Shown here: in pieces, positions 1 to 9,664 of the stretch | How positions within the stretch are numbered: the stretch's first letter is position 1 | Layout of the letters: each line of letters starts with the position of its first letter | From: Bog-257 sp963846715 | GTDB taxonomy: Bacteria > Acidobacteriota > Terriglobia > Terriglobales > Acidobacteriaceae | Direction of reading: 5' to 3' | Assembly (NCBI GenBank): GCA_963846715.1 | Contig: CAWJXA010000008.1 | Span: 310,001-374,000 of the forward strand | DNA length: 64,000 nt | Notes under the pieces: model-generated | What the model saw: the letters and a program-made list of their open reading frames with translations, nothing else | What the model was told of the DNA's origin: nothing | Databases searched by the model: none | Made by a program: the position numbers and the translations under genes

Positions 1-1689
1 ATCGCTCGCCATGGCGTGCATGGAGCCGGCAAAGAAGATGGGATTGAATCCGACATATGGAGTCGGCCCGACGTACCATGTGGGCTGGTTCTGGTTGATA
101 CCCTGGAAGGCCTTCGCCCAGCGATTCTCGATGCCAAGCGCCATCGCGTAGGGAAGAAACTTCTCGAAGGTATCGGGCGGCATACGTTTCAGGCGGTCGG
201 CGTCGACGCGATTGATGAATTCCTGGAAACCGAGAATTTCGATCTTGGTGCGCACGCCCTTCAGCGATTTCGCGGTCATGATACGCGCGAAGAGGAAGAC
301 AATGATGACCGCGAGAATGGCGGCGGCAATCAGGAGCAGCGGCGAATCGAACATTGAAGCCCAACCGAAGACCTGCGCCAGCACAAAAGGCGCCGCGGTA
401 AACAAAATTCCGGCCAGCACGTAGGCGTGCGCCGATTCAGGATCAACCGAGTACATTCCCTTGCTCTTCAGTTCGACGAGAATGTTGTTCTTCATGATTG
501 GAATGGCGACGTAGAACTGGTTCTTCAGGTCCGACAGGCGCACCTCGGTCGCGCCGCCCTTGAACATGTGCTTCAGCATGACGCGCTCGTGCGATTCCAG
601 CGCCTCCCAGGCTTCGATCGGCTTTAGCCGGTGGAAAGTGTAATCGCGATGAGTGAAGAGCAGGACCTTGGATTCTGTTTCCTCGATCTTGAGATAGCCC
701 TTTACCGCGAGGTCCACCATGGTGGAAGTAATGTCGCGAGGATGCACGGCGTCGTCGAGAAGGCTGCCCACTTCGGCGGGGGTCATGTCTTTTGGCGGCT
801 CGTACATGGGCGCGACGGAGATGTCGGGCTTGGGGTCGCGGCCCTTCGTCCACCAGAAGAAGAACATCACGATGAAGGCCCACAGAGGCAGCAGCACAAT
901 CGGATTGCTGCGCAGGAACCACATTGCCTGAGTGAACTTGTCAGGCTGGGTCAGCACTCCCTTGGTGATGTAAACGTCGGCGGTGAGCCCGCCACGCATG
1001 GACAGCGGATTGTTGGCTTCGACCAGCACTGTGTTGCTGCGGATTTCAGTGGTGGCGTCCTGTTCCACCGATCCGTAGGCGCCAGTAAAGGCCTGCGCGC
1101 GCAGGTTGCCGGTGGCATTCGGCGGAAATGTGACGGAGGCGGCGGCGCTGTCGATGGGCACGGGCCAGTCATTGCCGGTCACGTTCCAGTACAGTTCGTC
1201 GTGATCATCGAACCAGCGCACGGCATTGGTGACTCTGTAGCTGATGATCACGGTACGCGTGGTGTCCACCGCGTCGGGAATGTAAATCTTGAGATGGCGA
1301 TTGCCGTTTTGGGTGCTGGATTCGTACTTGAGCTTATGGCCAGTGGCGTCGATGACGCTGATGACTTTGAGGAACAGCGTGTAGTTGGTGCCGTGCGGTC
1401 CGGGATACTCGATGGGAATGTCGCGGTAGATGCCGTGAAACGCGCCGACGAAGACGACGTCGATATGCTCATTGACGGTGGTCACGCCATCAGGTGCAAC
1501 GTAAAGGTGCGATTCGAAGCGGGCGATGTTCCAGTCGCGAGCGGAGGCGGGAAGGGCGAGGGCGAGGCAGAGGAGAAGCACGAGAAGGGCGACGGCTGTT
1601 GTCCTCCGGGGATAGGGGTCCTTCGACTCCGGCGGCGCAAACCCATCGCCGCCTTCGCTCAGGATGACAGCGCAGGAGGTTGTAGACAT
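1..1689 (-). CDS. DUF2207 membrane protein, C-terminus cut by window edge
   Basis: The reverse strand is open from the ATG at 1689 to base 1 (563 codons, no stop), so the 3' end lies outside the window. The order seen is a hydrophobic signal segment at about residues 32-50, a long extracytoplasmic beta-rich region, a membrane helix followed by WWTKGRDP near residue 240, a cytoplasmic part, then two more helices near residues 395-440. This is the layout of DUF2207 predicted membrane proteins, which commonly sit beside LemA. The start codon follows the lemA stop after one base, so the two are very probably co-transcribed. The function of the family is not established; a cell-envelope role is assumed. 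Family call is confident. A shorter start nearer the signal segment is possible. Confidence 0.85.
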   Translation of the reverse strand, partial: MSTTSCAVILSEGGDGFAPPESKDPYPRRTTAVALLVLLLCLALALPASARDWNIARFESHLYVAPDGVTTVNEHIDVVFVGAFHGIYRDIPIEYPGPHGTNYTLFLKVISVIDATGHKLKYESSTQNGNRHLKIYIPDAVDTTRTVIISYRVTNAVRWFDDHDELYWNVTGNDWPVPIDSAAASVTFPPNATGNLRAQAFTGAYGSVEQDATTEIRSNTVLVEANNPLSMRGGLTADVYITKGVLTQPDKFTQAMWFLRSNPIVLLPLWAFIVMFFFWWTKGRDPKPDISVAPMYEPPKDMTPAEVGSLLDDAVHPRDITSTMVDLAVKGYLKIEETESKVLLFTHRDYTFHRLKPIEAWEALESHERVMLKHMFKGGATEVRLSDLKNQFYVAIPIMKNNILVELKSKGMYSVDPESAHAYVLAGILFTAAPFVLAQVFGWASMFDSPLLLIAAAILAVIIVFLFARIMTAKSLKGVRTKIEILGFQEFINRVDADRLKRMPPDTFEKFLPYAMALGIENRWAKAFQGINQNQPTWYVGPTPYVGFNPIFFAGSMHAMASD

Positions 1690-1690
1690 C

Positions 1691-2245
1691 TCAGAACTTC
1701 ACCGCGACCGGTTCGCGCTGCGCCGGCTCGGTGATGTCGAAGAACTGCCGCTGCTGAATGTGGAACATGCCGGCCACGATGTTGGTGGGGAAGGTTTGGA
1801 TCTTGGTGTTCAGGTCGCGCACCACCGCGTTGTAATAGCGGCGCGCGTTCTGGATGGCATCTTCCAATCCGCTCAGCGAGCCTTGCAGCGACTGAAATTG
1901 CTCCGAAGCGCGCAATTGCGGGTAAGCCTCAGCCACCGCGAGCAGCCCGCGCAGGGCGTACGTGAGTTGGCCCTCGGCTTCGCTCTTCTCCGCTGGGGTG
2001 GTGGCGGTCATGGCCGCGCTGCGATATTTGGCGATGTTCTCGAAGGTCCCCTTTTCGTGCGCGGCGTAGCCCTTTACGGTCTCGACCAGGTTGGGGATGA
2101 GGTCGTAGCGACGCTTGAGTTGCACGTCGATGTCGGCCCAGGCGTTGTCGGCGCGGACCTTTAACTGCACCAGCCCGTTGTAAATGCCGATGAGCGCAAA
2201 TGCGATGATGGCCAGTATGGAGATAACGATGATGATTGCAATCAT
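1691..2245 (-). CDS. lemA: LemA family protein
   Basis: 184 residues, the usual LemA length. One N-terminal membrane helix (about residues 2-22) is followed by the family signature around residues 25-60 (NGLVQLKVRADNAWADIDVQ, then RYDLIPNLVETVKGYA) and a long helical domain. LemA proteins are membrane-anchored with a soluble helical bundle; their biochemical role is not settled. The ATG is preceded by GGAGGA at six-base spacing. The gene is first in a two-gene unit with the DUF2207 gene, one base downstream. An insertion sequence begins about 100 bp upstream, so the native promoter lies in 2246-2345 or has been altered by the insertion. Confidence 0.93.
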   Translation of the reverse strand: MIAIIIVISILAIIAFALIGIYNGLVQLKVRADNAWADIDVQLKRRYDLIPNLVETVKGYAAHEKGTFENIAKYRSAAMTATTPAEKSEAEGQLTYALRGLLAVAEAYPQLRASEQFQSLQGSLSGLEDAIQNARRYYNAVVRDLNTKIQTFPTNIVAGMFHIQQRQFFDITEPAQREPVAVKF

Positions 2246-2345
2246 GGCTCTTCCTCCGGTTCGAGAGCAGGCGACGAGCGGACGTTATCACAGGGCGGAA
2301 GGTGGAGGCAATTCCCGGCGGGGGGTTGTGTAGCTGCTCCAAGAT

Positions 2346-2384
2346 AATGTCACCCCTTAACTGCAACGAGACTTTGTCACCCTG
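2346..2384 (+). repeat. Left inverted repeat of the insertion sequence
   Basis: Contains the block AACTGCAACGAGACT (from 2359), which recurs inverted at the right end, and ends with TGTCACCCTG six bases before the transposase start. Confidence 0.7.
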
Positions 2385-2389
2385 TAAGG

Positions 2390-3658
2390 ATGGTGACCAT
2401 GAGTCAGAAAGAGTTCCAACGGGTGAAGGTGATCGAGAATGCAGCAGGCGGGCGGCTGAGCGTACGCGAAGCCGCCCGTCTGCTGCACCTGAGTACACGG
2501 CAGGTACAACGACTCAAGCAGCGCTATCGGCCCGATTCCATCGCCTGGGTGCGGCACGGCAATCGCGGTCGCTCCATGCCTTGGGCCGTTTCAATTCCCC
2601 AGCAGCAGTTGATTCTGAGCTTGGCTCGCGGCAAGTATCGGGGCTTCAACGATTCCCACCTCACCGAAAAACTTCGGGCCGAGGAGCACCTCTCGATCAG
2701 CCGCGAAACCGTGCGCCGCATCCTGCGCGCCGCCAAGCTAGCCTCTCCGCAGAAGCGTCGGCCTCGCCAATATCGCTCCCGCCGCTCGCCCCGCCCACGT
2801 TTCGGCATGATGGCCCTCACCGATGCCAGCCGTCATGACTGGCTCGAAGGCCGCGGTCCCCAACTCACCCTCATCGGCTTTCAGGATGACGCTACCAGCC
2901 AGATCCTGGCCGCCCACTTCCAACTCGAACCCGAAAATACCCTCGGCTATCTCCGCGCCCTGCACGCCATGATCACCGCGCACGGCATTCCGCTCAGCCT
3001 CTATCGCGACCGCCACAGCATCTTCCAGCGCAACGATGCCCACTGGACCCTAGCCGAACAGCTCGCCGGTAAACAATCTCCTACCCAACTGGGACGCGCC
3101 TTGGAGGAACTCGGCATCCAGCAGATCCCCGCTTACTCGCCGCAAGCCAAGGGCCGCATCGAGCGCGCCTGGCGCACTTGCCAGGATCGTCTGGTCAGCG
3201 AACTCCGGCTCGCTCGCGCTACCTCTTTGGCAGAAGCTAATGCCGTGCTCGCCCGCTTCTGCGCCGACTACAACCAGCGCTTTGCCCGCCTCGCCACCGA
3301 CGCCACCCGCGACTTTCGCTCCCTGCCGCGGCGCTTCGATCTGGCCCGCTGCCTCAGTTTGCGCTACCAGCGCGTGGTCGCTGCCGACCACGTCATTACC
3401 CTGGGCGCGCATTCCATCGCCCTGCCGCCCTTGCCCGGCCATCGCGGCTACGCCGGACAAACCGTAGAACTTTCCCATCAGCTCAATGGCACCCTGCACG
3501 TCTATCGCGGTGACCTTCTGCTGTTGGCCCACTCCCTGCCGCTGCAAGAATACGCAGAGCGCCGTCCGGCTCCTCGCACCTCGCCGCAGAAACCAAAACC
3601 CAAGATGCCCCGCATCTACCACCTCGCCGGCCGCCCGGCTTTAGCGGCCGTTACTTAA
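2390..3658 (+). CDS. IS transposase with HTH and DDE integrase core
   Basis: 422 residues. The N-terminus carries a helix-turn-helix (LSVREAARLLHLSTRQVQRL, about residues 22-42) and a second winged-helix-like region with ETVRRILRAAKLASPQKRR. The catalytic core shows candidate DDE acidic residues: Asp in MALTDASRHDW (about residue 144), Asp in YRDRHS (about 206), and Glu in KGRIERAWRT (about 255). A C-terminal beta domain follows. It cuts and rejoins DNA at the element ends. The reading frame is complete, so the element may still be active. Family assignment between ISNCY and IS481-like groups is by pattern only. Confidence 0.88.
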   Translation: MVTMSQKEFQRVKVIENAAGGRLSVREAARLLHLSTRQVQRLKQRYRPDSIAWVRHGNRGRSMPWAVSIPQQQLILSLARGKYRGFNDSHLTEKLRAEEHLSISRETVRRILRAAKLASPQKRRPRQYRSRRSPRPRFGMMALTDASRHDWLEGRGPQLTLIGFQDDATSQILAAHFQLEPENTLGYLRALHAMITAHGIPLSLYRDRHSIFQRNDAHWTLAEQLAGKQSPTQLGRALEELGIQQIPAYSPQAKGRIERAWRTCQDRLVSELRLARATSLAEANAVLARFCADYNQRFARLATDATRDFRSLPRRFDLARCLSLRYQRVVAADHVITLGAHSIALPPLPGHRGYAGQTVELSHQLNGTLHVYRGDLLLLAHSLPLQEYAERRPAPRTSPQKPKPKMPRIYHLAGRPALAAVT

Positions 3659-3665
3659 ATCACAG

Positions 3666-3701
3666 GGGGTGACACAGTCTCGTTGCAGTTAGTACGACAT
3701 T
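3666..3701 (-). repeat. Right inverted repeat of the insertion sequence
   Basis: Reverse complement reads AATGTC, then AACTGCAACGAGACT and TGTCACCCC, matching the left end. A partial second copy of the TCTCGTTGCA block follows at 3703-3712, which has no counterpart on the left. Confidence 0.65.
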
Positions 3702-3763
3702 TTCTCGTTGCAACTACATGCCGAACGGGCAACGCGACTTCGGAGACAACCATCCAGTCGCCC

Positions 3764-4144
3764 CTACTCGCTAGTCAGAGGAAGGCCCTTCTCTCGCCAC
3801 TCACGAATGCCGCCATCCATGGATGCGACGTTCGTATATCCCATTCTCTGCAGAGCGTCGGCTGCCAGCGCCGACCGGAATCCGCCGCCGCAATACAAAA
3901 CCAAAGGCGTGCTCGTATCGGGTACCTGCTTCTCTACGTCGCGTTCGAGGATTCCCTTGCCGAGGTGGACGGCTTTCGGGAGGTGGTCCTTCGCCCATTC
4001 GTTGTCTTCACGGACATCGATGAGAAGAAAATCGGGATTGCCGCCGTCCAGCATCTGCTTCACGTCGTCCACGGTAACTTCGCGGACGCGCTGCTTGGCG
4101 TCGTTAACAACATCGAGAAATCGGGGAGAGTGATGATGCGCCAT
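3764..4144 (-). CDS. Rhodanese-like sulfurtransferase domain protein
   Basis: 126 residues, a single rhodanese domain. The substrate-proximal motif LLIDVREDNEW lies at residues 40-50 and the active-site loop CGGGFRS at 85-91, where Cys85 would carry the persulfide. The end has the usual GGIREW(R) motif. Such stand-alone rhodaneses move sulfane sulfur in the cytoplasm; the specific acceptor is not predictable. No signal peptide. The ribosome binding site is weak. The gene follows the insertion sequence and is separated by about 40 bp from the next gene upstream on the same strand. Confidence 0.9.
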   Translation of the reverse strand: MAHHHSPRFLDVVNDAKQRVREVTVDDVKQMLDGGNPDFLLIDVREDNEWAKDHLPKAVHLGKGILERDVEKQVPDTSTPLVLYCGGGFRSALAADALQRMGYTNVASMDGGIREWREKGLPLTSE

Positions 4145-4183
4145 GTCCCATGATAGCGCGGAGGGTAAGCCGAAGCCGCAAAA

Positions 4184-4519
4184 TCAAAGATCATCCTCCT
4201 CGTCGGCCAGCTCTTCGCCGGGATACTCGGCGTGGTAATAGAACTCGAGGTCCTTATCCAGCTGGGCCCAAAATGCGGCGTCCCGTACCGGAGGCGAATC
4301 GTTGCGCAGGGTGTGCTCGCGCGAGGTAGCGCGCAGAGTAAGCATCTGGTTCAGAGCATCCAGCAGGCCCCAGTCGTCGGGTCTCCAGTTCGCCACTGGC
4401 TTGTTCTTGTAGGCCAGCATTTTCTTGGCGAGTTCGTCGGTCTTGATGTTGCGCAGCACCGGATACAGCTCGGCCCAGAGCCGCGGCGTGTAGTTGTCGT
4501 CGACAAACCGGAGGGGCAT
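4184..4519 (-). CDS. Conserved hypothetical protein, 111 aa
   Basis: I do not recognise the family. The protein starts MPLRFVDDNY, contains a Trp-rich middle (NWRPDDWGLLDALNQM) and ends in a very acidic tail (EELADEEDDL). No membrane segment or signal peptide. A longer frame reaches 4618, and an ATG also occurs at 4525, but GGCAGG is placed about six bases before the ATG at 4519, which favours that start. It may share a transcript with the rhodanese gene 40 bp downstream. Confidence 0.6.
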   Translation of the reverse strand: MPLRFVDDNYTPRLWAELYPVLRNIKTDELAKKMLAYKNKPVANWRPDDWGLLDALNQMLTLRATSREHTLRNDSPPVRDAAFWAQLDKDLEFYYHAEYPGEELADEEDDL

Positions 4520-4659
4520 TTCCATCCTGCCATTTTGATTGTCTCTCGCGTGTACGGCAAGCCTTATGTTGGCAGCGCGCCTTCGGCGACAACCGGGAGG
4601 AATTGCCCATGGGCTCACAAGCGTTCGGCGCCTTGAACCGTCGGTTGGAAGGAGGCAAT

Positions 4660-5889
4660 TCAGAACAGGTAGATCAGGTTGATGGCAGACGTGAATTGCT
4701 GGCCAACCAGGGTATCCAGTTTCTGGAACACGTTTTTGTTCGATGTGTCCAGGCGAACCTCCCCGCGAATCACGAACTTGCCGTCCAACTTCTTCAGGCG
4801 CCGGTCGATGTTTGATAGCTTCGCGATCATGTCGTATTCCGGCGTCAAGGTGTACCCCTGAAGGGTTTGCGACACGCCGGTGCGAGTGCCGCCGCTGTCG
4901 TTGAAGACCTCGCCACGGAAGGCCAACGAGAACGGCTTCGTCAGGTTGTACTTTACGTATCCGGCGACGCTCTTCCAGATGGCGTCGTGGCCAATAGCAA
5001 CGCCGTTCTCTTCGTGAGCGTAGAGCGAATCAAATCCCAGGTTCAACCTCGGAGTTGTTTTCCAGCTGCCCACCACTTCGTAGGCGACGCGCTGATCATG
5101 ATCGTCCCTGGGTCGCGCCGGGCCGTGAATGAAGTTGAAGTACAGCGCTGTGGCTTTGGTTGGGGTCACCGTGACTTGACCACCAATCGAGTAACCGTGG
5201 TTGAACCGTTGGAACTCGTCCCACCCGTTGGTCACCATCAGCATTCCAGAGATCTTGCTGGTGAGCGGGTAGGTGGCCTTTACGCCGGTATGGGTGAATG
5301 GCAGGCCGAAGCCGAACAGGAAACCCCGGCTGAACTCGTCGTTGTAGCCGTCATATCCGCCAATGACCTCCGACCCCATGTGCGTGGCAAATTTTCCGGC
5401 ATCGAATCGCAATCCCTTGCCCAGCGGCGCGATGTAGCTGAGGTACATCTCGGGAATATCGACATGGTGCGCAATGTCGCTTTCGCAGTTGCGAAACAAG
5501 CCGTAGGCCGCAGTGACCTCCGGAACCCCAGAACCAGCAAGCAAGTTGAAGCGAAATCCAAACTGCTTGGGCTTATCAATGGCACGCTGGATGACCAGTT
5601 GCGCCACATCCAATTGCGGCTCGTTATCGTTGAAGTCGAAGACGCGGAATTGGTTCTGATGAGAATCGGGCTGGTTGGTGTTGTAGCCGTACGAAAGCGA
5701 AACGAACCCGTTGGCGGTGATGCCTCGCCACCAGGTGTAGGTCTCAGGAGCGCCTGCCGGATTGGCCGAAGCCAGCCCGGTGGTTACGGGGTCGTCCTGG
5801 GCGCGCAAAAGCAGGGGTGAGATTACGATCACCCCTGCCAGCGAAATGCTTCCCAGGAACCGGCCCAACGCCCTGAGCCGCGCCGCCAT
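4660..5889 (-). CDS. Outer-membrane beta-barrel porin (BBP2/OmpL-like)
   Basis: 409 residues with a signal peptide (about residues 1-31, ending LLLRAQ) and no other membrane helix. The body is rich in alternating beta strands and carries the BBP2-type features GKFATHMGSEVIGGYDGYND and GLPFTHTGVKATYPL, and the chain ends in LIYLF with a terminal aromatic residue as outer-membrane barrels do. Its ATG lies two bases after the stop of the ammonium transporter gene, so the two form one operon. By context it probably lets ammonium or small nitrogen compounds through the outer membrane toward the inner-membrane transporter. That substrate is inferred from position only. Confidence 0.82.
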   Translation of the reverse strand: MAARLRALGRFLGSISLAGVIVISPLLLRAQDDPVTTGLASANPAGAPETYTWWRGITANGFVSLSYGYNTNQPDSHQNQFRVFDFNDNEPQLDVAQLVIQRAIDKPKQFGFRFNLLAGSGVPEVTAAYGLFRNCESDIAHHVDIPEMYLSYIAPLGKGLRFDAGKFATHMGSEVIGGYDGYNDEFSRGFLFGFGLPFTHTGVKATYPLTSKISGMLMVTNGWDEFQRFNHGYSIGGQVTVTPTKATALYFNFIHGPARPRDDHDQRVAYEVVGSWKTTPRLNLGFDSLYAHEENGVAIGHDAIWKSVAGYVKYNLTKPFSLAFRGEVFNDSGGTRTGVSQTLQGYTLTPEYDMIAKLSNIDRRLKKLDGKFVIRGEVRLDTSNKNVFQKLDTLVGQQFTSAINLIYLF

Positions 5890-5891
5890 CG

Positions 5892-7197
5892 CTAGTCCCG
5901 GGTGCCAACCAGATGTTCTTTTTCGTCGACCCGCTCGATCAGATCGTGCGAGTCACCGTTGAACAAATCCTCCACCTCGAGCGTCTCGTAGGCGTGCTCG
6001 CCGTGAATGGATTCATCCAGGCCAAGCTCCTCGCTCATCTCGGTGACCTTGACCGGGGTGAACAGGTTAATGACCCACAGCATGCCGTAGGTGAACGAGA
6101 ACGCCCATACCGACGAGAAGAGCACCGCAACCAGTTGTTTCACGAAGAACGACGGGTTGCCATACAGCAATCCGTTCGTTCCCGCGGCAGGATTGAACGC
6201 TTTGTTGGCGAACAGTCCCAGCATCAGGATGCCGAGGAAGCCGCCCACTCCGTGCACGCCCCAAACATCCAGGGCGTCGTCCCAGTGCAGTTTGTTCTTC
6301 ATTTCGACTGCGAAGTAGCAAACCACGCCTGATACGAGTCCGATAATGACGGCCGTGGTAGGCGAAACATAACCTGCCGCCGGGAGTGATGGTCGCGAGT
6401 CCAGCTACCGCGCCGGTAAGCAGGCCAAGGAACTTCGGCTTTCTCTCGCGGAACCATGCCACCGCTAGCCACGCCACGGCAGCGAAGGACGCGGCGATAT
6501 CGGTGTTCAGGAACGCGCTTGCCGTCACCGAGTCAACCCGCATTTCGCTACCGGCGTTGAAGCCGTACCAGCCAAACCACAACAATCCGGTGCCCAAAGC
6601 AACCAGCGGGATGCTGTGCGGTCCGCGATCGAGTATCCGCCGCTTGCCGACGTAGAGGACCGACGCAAGGGCTGCCAATCCGGCGATGTTATGCACTACG
6701 ATGCCGCCGGCAAAATCGAGCACTCCCCAGCGCTGTAGAATTCCACCGCCCCAAACCATGTGCACGAAGGGGAAGTAAACGAAGGTCAGCCAGCCGGTCA
6801 GGAACAGGCAATAGGCCTTGAAACTGACGCGATTGGTGAACGCGCCCGAAATCAGCGCGGGGGTGATGATGGCGAACATCATCTGGTAGGCGATGAAGAC
6901 CATCATGGGGATCGTGTTATTAGGTGACGCGGTGGTGAGGCCGATGCCGCGCAGGCAGACATTATGGAAATCGCCGATGATGCCATGCCAATCGCCGCTG
7001 AAGCAGAGCGAATATCCATAGAGATACCAGATGACAGTCGTCCAGCCCATCGAGACGAAGCTCTGAATCATGATGGCGAGGACGTTTTTCCGTCCCACCA
7101 GGCCGCCGTAAAAGAAGGCAAGGCCCGGGGTCATGAGCATGACCAGGCTGGTGCACAAGATCATGAAACCGGTATTACCGGTGTCGAGGTGAAGCAT
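5892..7197 (-). pseudogene. amtB: Ammonium transporter Amt, one-base frameshift
   Basis: Two overlapping frames together encode a complete Amt/AmtB transporter. The first (from 7197) holds the first eight or so helices, with FYGGLVGRKN and the first pore histidine (His169 in VVHNIAG). The second (to 5892) holds GVHGVGG with the second pore histidine and a C-terminal tail with GLDESIHGEHAYE. The junction is a run of three G on the + strand (6382-6384): removing one base restores ATITPAAGYVSPTTA. The start has GGAGG at good spacing. The reading is either a sequencing error or a recent null mutation. No glnK/glnB gene is adjacent. Downstream is the porin gene, two bases away. Confidence 0.88.
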
Positions 7198-7633
7198 GAA
7201 AACCTCCAGGAGATGAAGTGCGGCAGAACGTCAGCTCATAGGTCCCACAGGCGTGGGCCTGGATGGACGCGCGAGTGCAATAACTGCCGGAAGACCGGAA
7301 ATTGGGTAGAACCTCGGTGGCGCATTGGGTAGGCAATTCCCGTTTCAGGTTCGAGATCAACAGACGATGGAACGCCAGCGTATGTAAGGGCGAGGGAAGC
7401 GTACTTTGCCTCGTAGCAATGTCCACAAAGCAGTCTGAGACTGCCGCTCCATCAGTGTCTTCTGCTTGTGGGCCGGAATGCTGTGGGATACGTCACCGCC
7501 GGGGGTGATAAGGATCCTGAACTGGGTAGAGTGAGAACTGCCATGTGCATGTCGGGGGCAATGTCCTAAAGCGCAACTTTAGAACCACACCCCTGAGGGC
7601 AGTCTTCACCGCGTGCGCAGGTTCGTGTAGATT
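7198..7633. other. Divergent intergenic region, amt and lipoprotein promoters
   Basis: 436 bp with no supported gene between two divergent genes. I looked for a sigma-54 (NtrC-type) promoter in front of amt and did not find a convincing TGGCAC/TTGC pair. Short open frames here lack family features. Confidence 0.5.
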
Positions 7634-9639
7634 ATGGTTTGCTTTCGCGGCGCCGAGCGACCATCGTCGAAGATTTCGGAATGGAAACATCGGGTTGTGA
7701 CCAGCCGGGTCCTGGTCGGCTGCTGGTTCTGTGGAGGGGACCTTTTGGGATCACGGACACGATTGGCTCATCTGGTTTTCCTTCTGTTGGGGCTGGCCCT
7801 CTTCGAGAGTGGGTGCGGCAGTGGCACAGACTCATCACGCACCGATTTGCATCCCGCCATTCTGTCCATTACGGCGCAGCCCGCGAACCAGACGGTAAAT
7901 GCCGGGCAAACCGCGACTTTCACGGTGAGCGCATCGGGAACTCCTCCGCTAAGTTATCAATGGCAGAAGAACGGGGCTGCTATTTCCGGCGCCACGGCTG
8001 CAGCGTATACGACGCACGCGACCACGACTACCGATAGCGGTTCACAGTTCCTGGTGGTCGTCACCGATGCTACAGGCTCCGCGACCAGCAATGCCGCAAC
8101 GCTTACCGTGGGTCCTGCGCTGCCGCCGTCTCCCAACGAGGCGGTCTTCACCTACCACAACGATAATGGGCGCACCGGCCAGGATTTGTACGAGACGATT
8201 CTCACCCCGCTCAACGTTAACTCCAGTCTCTTTGGCAAGCTCGGGTTTCTGCCTGTGACAGGCCTTGCGGATGCCGAGCCTCTCTACGTTCCGAATCTTA
8301 GCGTCGCGGGAGCCACTCACAACGTCGTATTCGTGGCCACGGAACACGATCTCGTGTACGCCTTCGACGCGGACACTTTCACGCAGCTGTGGCAGGTTTC
8401 CGTGGCCGGCTCCAATGAAACGCCCAGCGACGACCACGGTTGTCCTCTACTGACGCCTGAGATTGGCGTCACCTCGACCCCGGTCATCGATCTCAATGTG
8501 GGTCCACACGGGACGATTTTCCTGGTGGCCATGTCGAAGGATGCGAACGGGAATTATTATCAGCGGCTGCATGCTCTCGACCTCACCACGGGTGCGGAAC
8601 AGAATGGCAGCCCCAGCACCGTCCAGGGAACCTTCCCCACCCTGACCGGCAGCTTGACGTTCAACCCGGGACCCTACGCTGAACGTGCTGCCCTATTGCT
8701 GCTGAACGGCGCGATTTACGTGACTTGGGCGTCGCACTGCGATCAGCCACCTTATAACGGATGGATCATGGGTTATAGCGAATCCAGCCTGCAGCAAGTC
8801 AGCGTTTTCAATTTCACCCCCAACGGAACGAGGGGGCCGTGTGGATGTCGGGCGCCGGACCGGCCGCCGACGCGTCGGGGAACATCTATTTGCTTGTGGC
8901 CAACGGGACTTTCGACACCGCGCTCGACGCGAATGGCTTTCCGGTCGCCGGGGATTACGGTAACGGCTTTATGAAGCTCTCCACCGCCAGCGGCTCGCTC
9001 GCAGTGGCCGATTACTTCGAGATGCACAACACGGTGGCGGAGTCAGATGTAGATCAAGACCTGGGATCGGGCGGCGTGCTGCTGCTGCCCGATGTGCAGG
9101 ACCAAGGCGGAAAGACGTGGCGGCTGGCGGTCGGGGCCGGGAAAGACTCCAACATCTACGTGGTCAATCGCGATTCCATGGGCAAGTTCAATCCGGTGAA
9201 TGACAGTGCTATCTACCAAGAGCTCGCTAGCTCCCTGGGCAACGGTTCATGGGGAATGCCCGCGTACTTCAATAACAGGGTCTACTATGGCGGCGTCGGC
9301 GACCTGCTAAAGGCATTCACAATCTCCAACGCAAAACTTAGTACGCAGCCGAGTTCGCAGGGCTCGAGTGTGTACATTTATCCGGGAACCACGCCCAGTA
9401 TCTCCGCCAGCGGGAGTTCCAACGGAATCGTCTGGACGGTCGAGAACGCCGGCAACAACGCAGGCATTCTCCACGCATACGATGCAACCAATGTTGCCAC
9501 TGAACTCTACAACAGCAACCAGGCGCCGAATGGACGCGATCAGTTCGCCGACAACAAATTCATAACTCCGATGATTGCCCACGGAAAGGTATACGTGGGC
9601 ACACCCACGGGAGTTGCTGTTTTCGGATTGCTACCCTAG
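7634..9639 (+). pseudogene. Exported Ig-like/PQQ-type beta-propeller lipoprotein, frameshifted
   Basis: One gene in two frames. The N-terminus has a hydrophobic segment followed by ESGCGSG, so it is probably a lipoprotein although the lipobox is not canonical. An Ig-like domain follows (SITAQPANQTVNAGQ to AATLTV), then propeller-like repeats with VFVATEHDLVYAFDAD, and after the frameshift GKDSNIYVVNRDSMGKFN and GKVYVGTPTGVAVFG. Near 8827 one A appears to be missing: restoring it gives a continuous NGNEGAVWMSG. The start at 7634 is uncertain; a GTG at 7696 is an alternative. Function is unknown; such propellers bind ligands or polymers at the cell surface. A sequencing error is as likely as true decay. 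Confidence 0.72.
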
Positions 9640-9664
9640 CGCCGCTGAAGCGCCGCACTACCCC
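9639..9664. repeat. REP-like palindrome with CCGCACTACCC tail
   Basis: Begins at the last base of the preceding stop codon: palindromic GCCGCTGAAGCGCCGC followed by ACTACCCC. Same family as copies at 19104, 19263 and 28361. Confidence 0.55.

Larger units (their letters stand above)
2346..3701. mobile_element. Insertion sequence, DDE type (ISNCY/IS481-like)
   Basis: A single transposase gene is bracketed by inverted ends. The left end (2346 onward) and the reverse complement of the right end (from 3701) both begin AATGTC and share AACTGCAACGAGACT followed by TGTCACCC, with a two-base length difference between blocks. No convincing target-site duplication is visible next to either end. A further copy of TCTCGTTGCA lies just outside the right end (3703-3712), so the exact border is uncertain. 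The element lies between the lemA promoter region and a rhodanese gene and appears intact. Confidence 0.8.

Noticed and set aside
631..1734. Long plus-strand open frame of 367 codons
   Set aside because: It is antisense to the DUF2207 gene, whose membrane helices and domain order are clear; it has no family features.
7198..7633. Possible sigma-54 promoter before amt
   Set aside because: No TGGCAC/TTGC pair at the right spacing was found on the minus strand.
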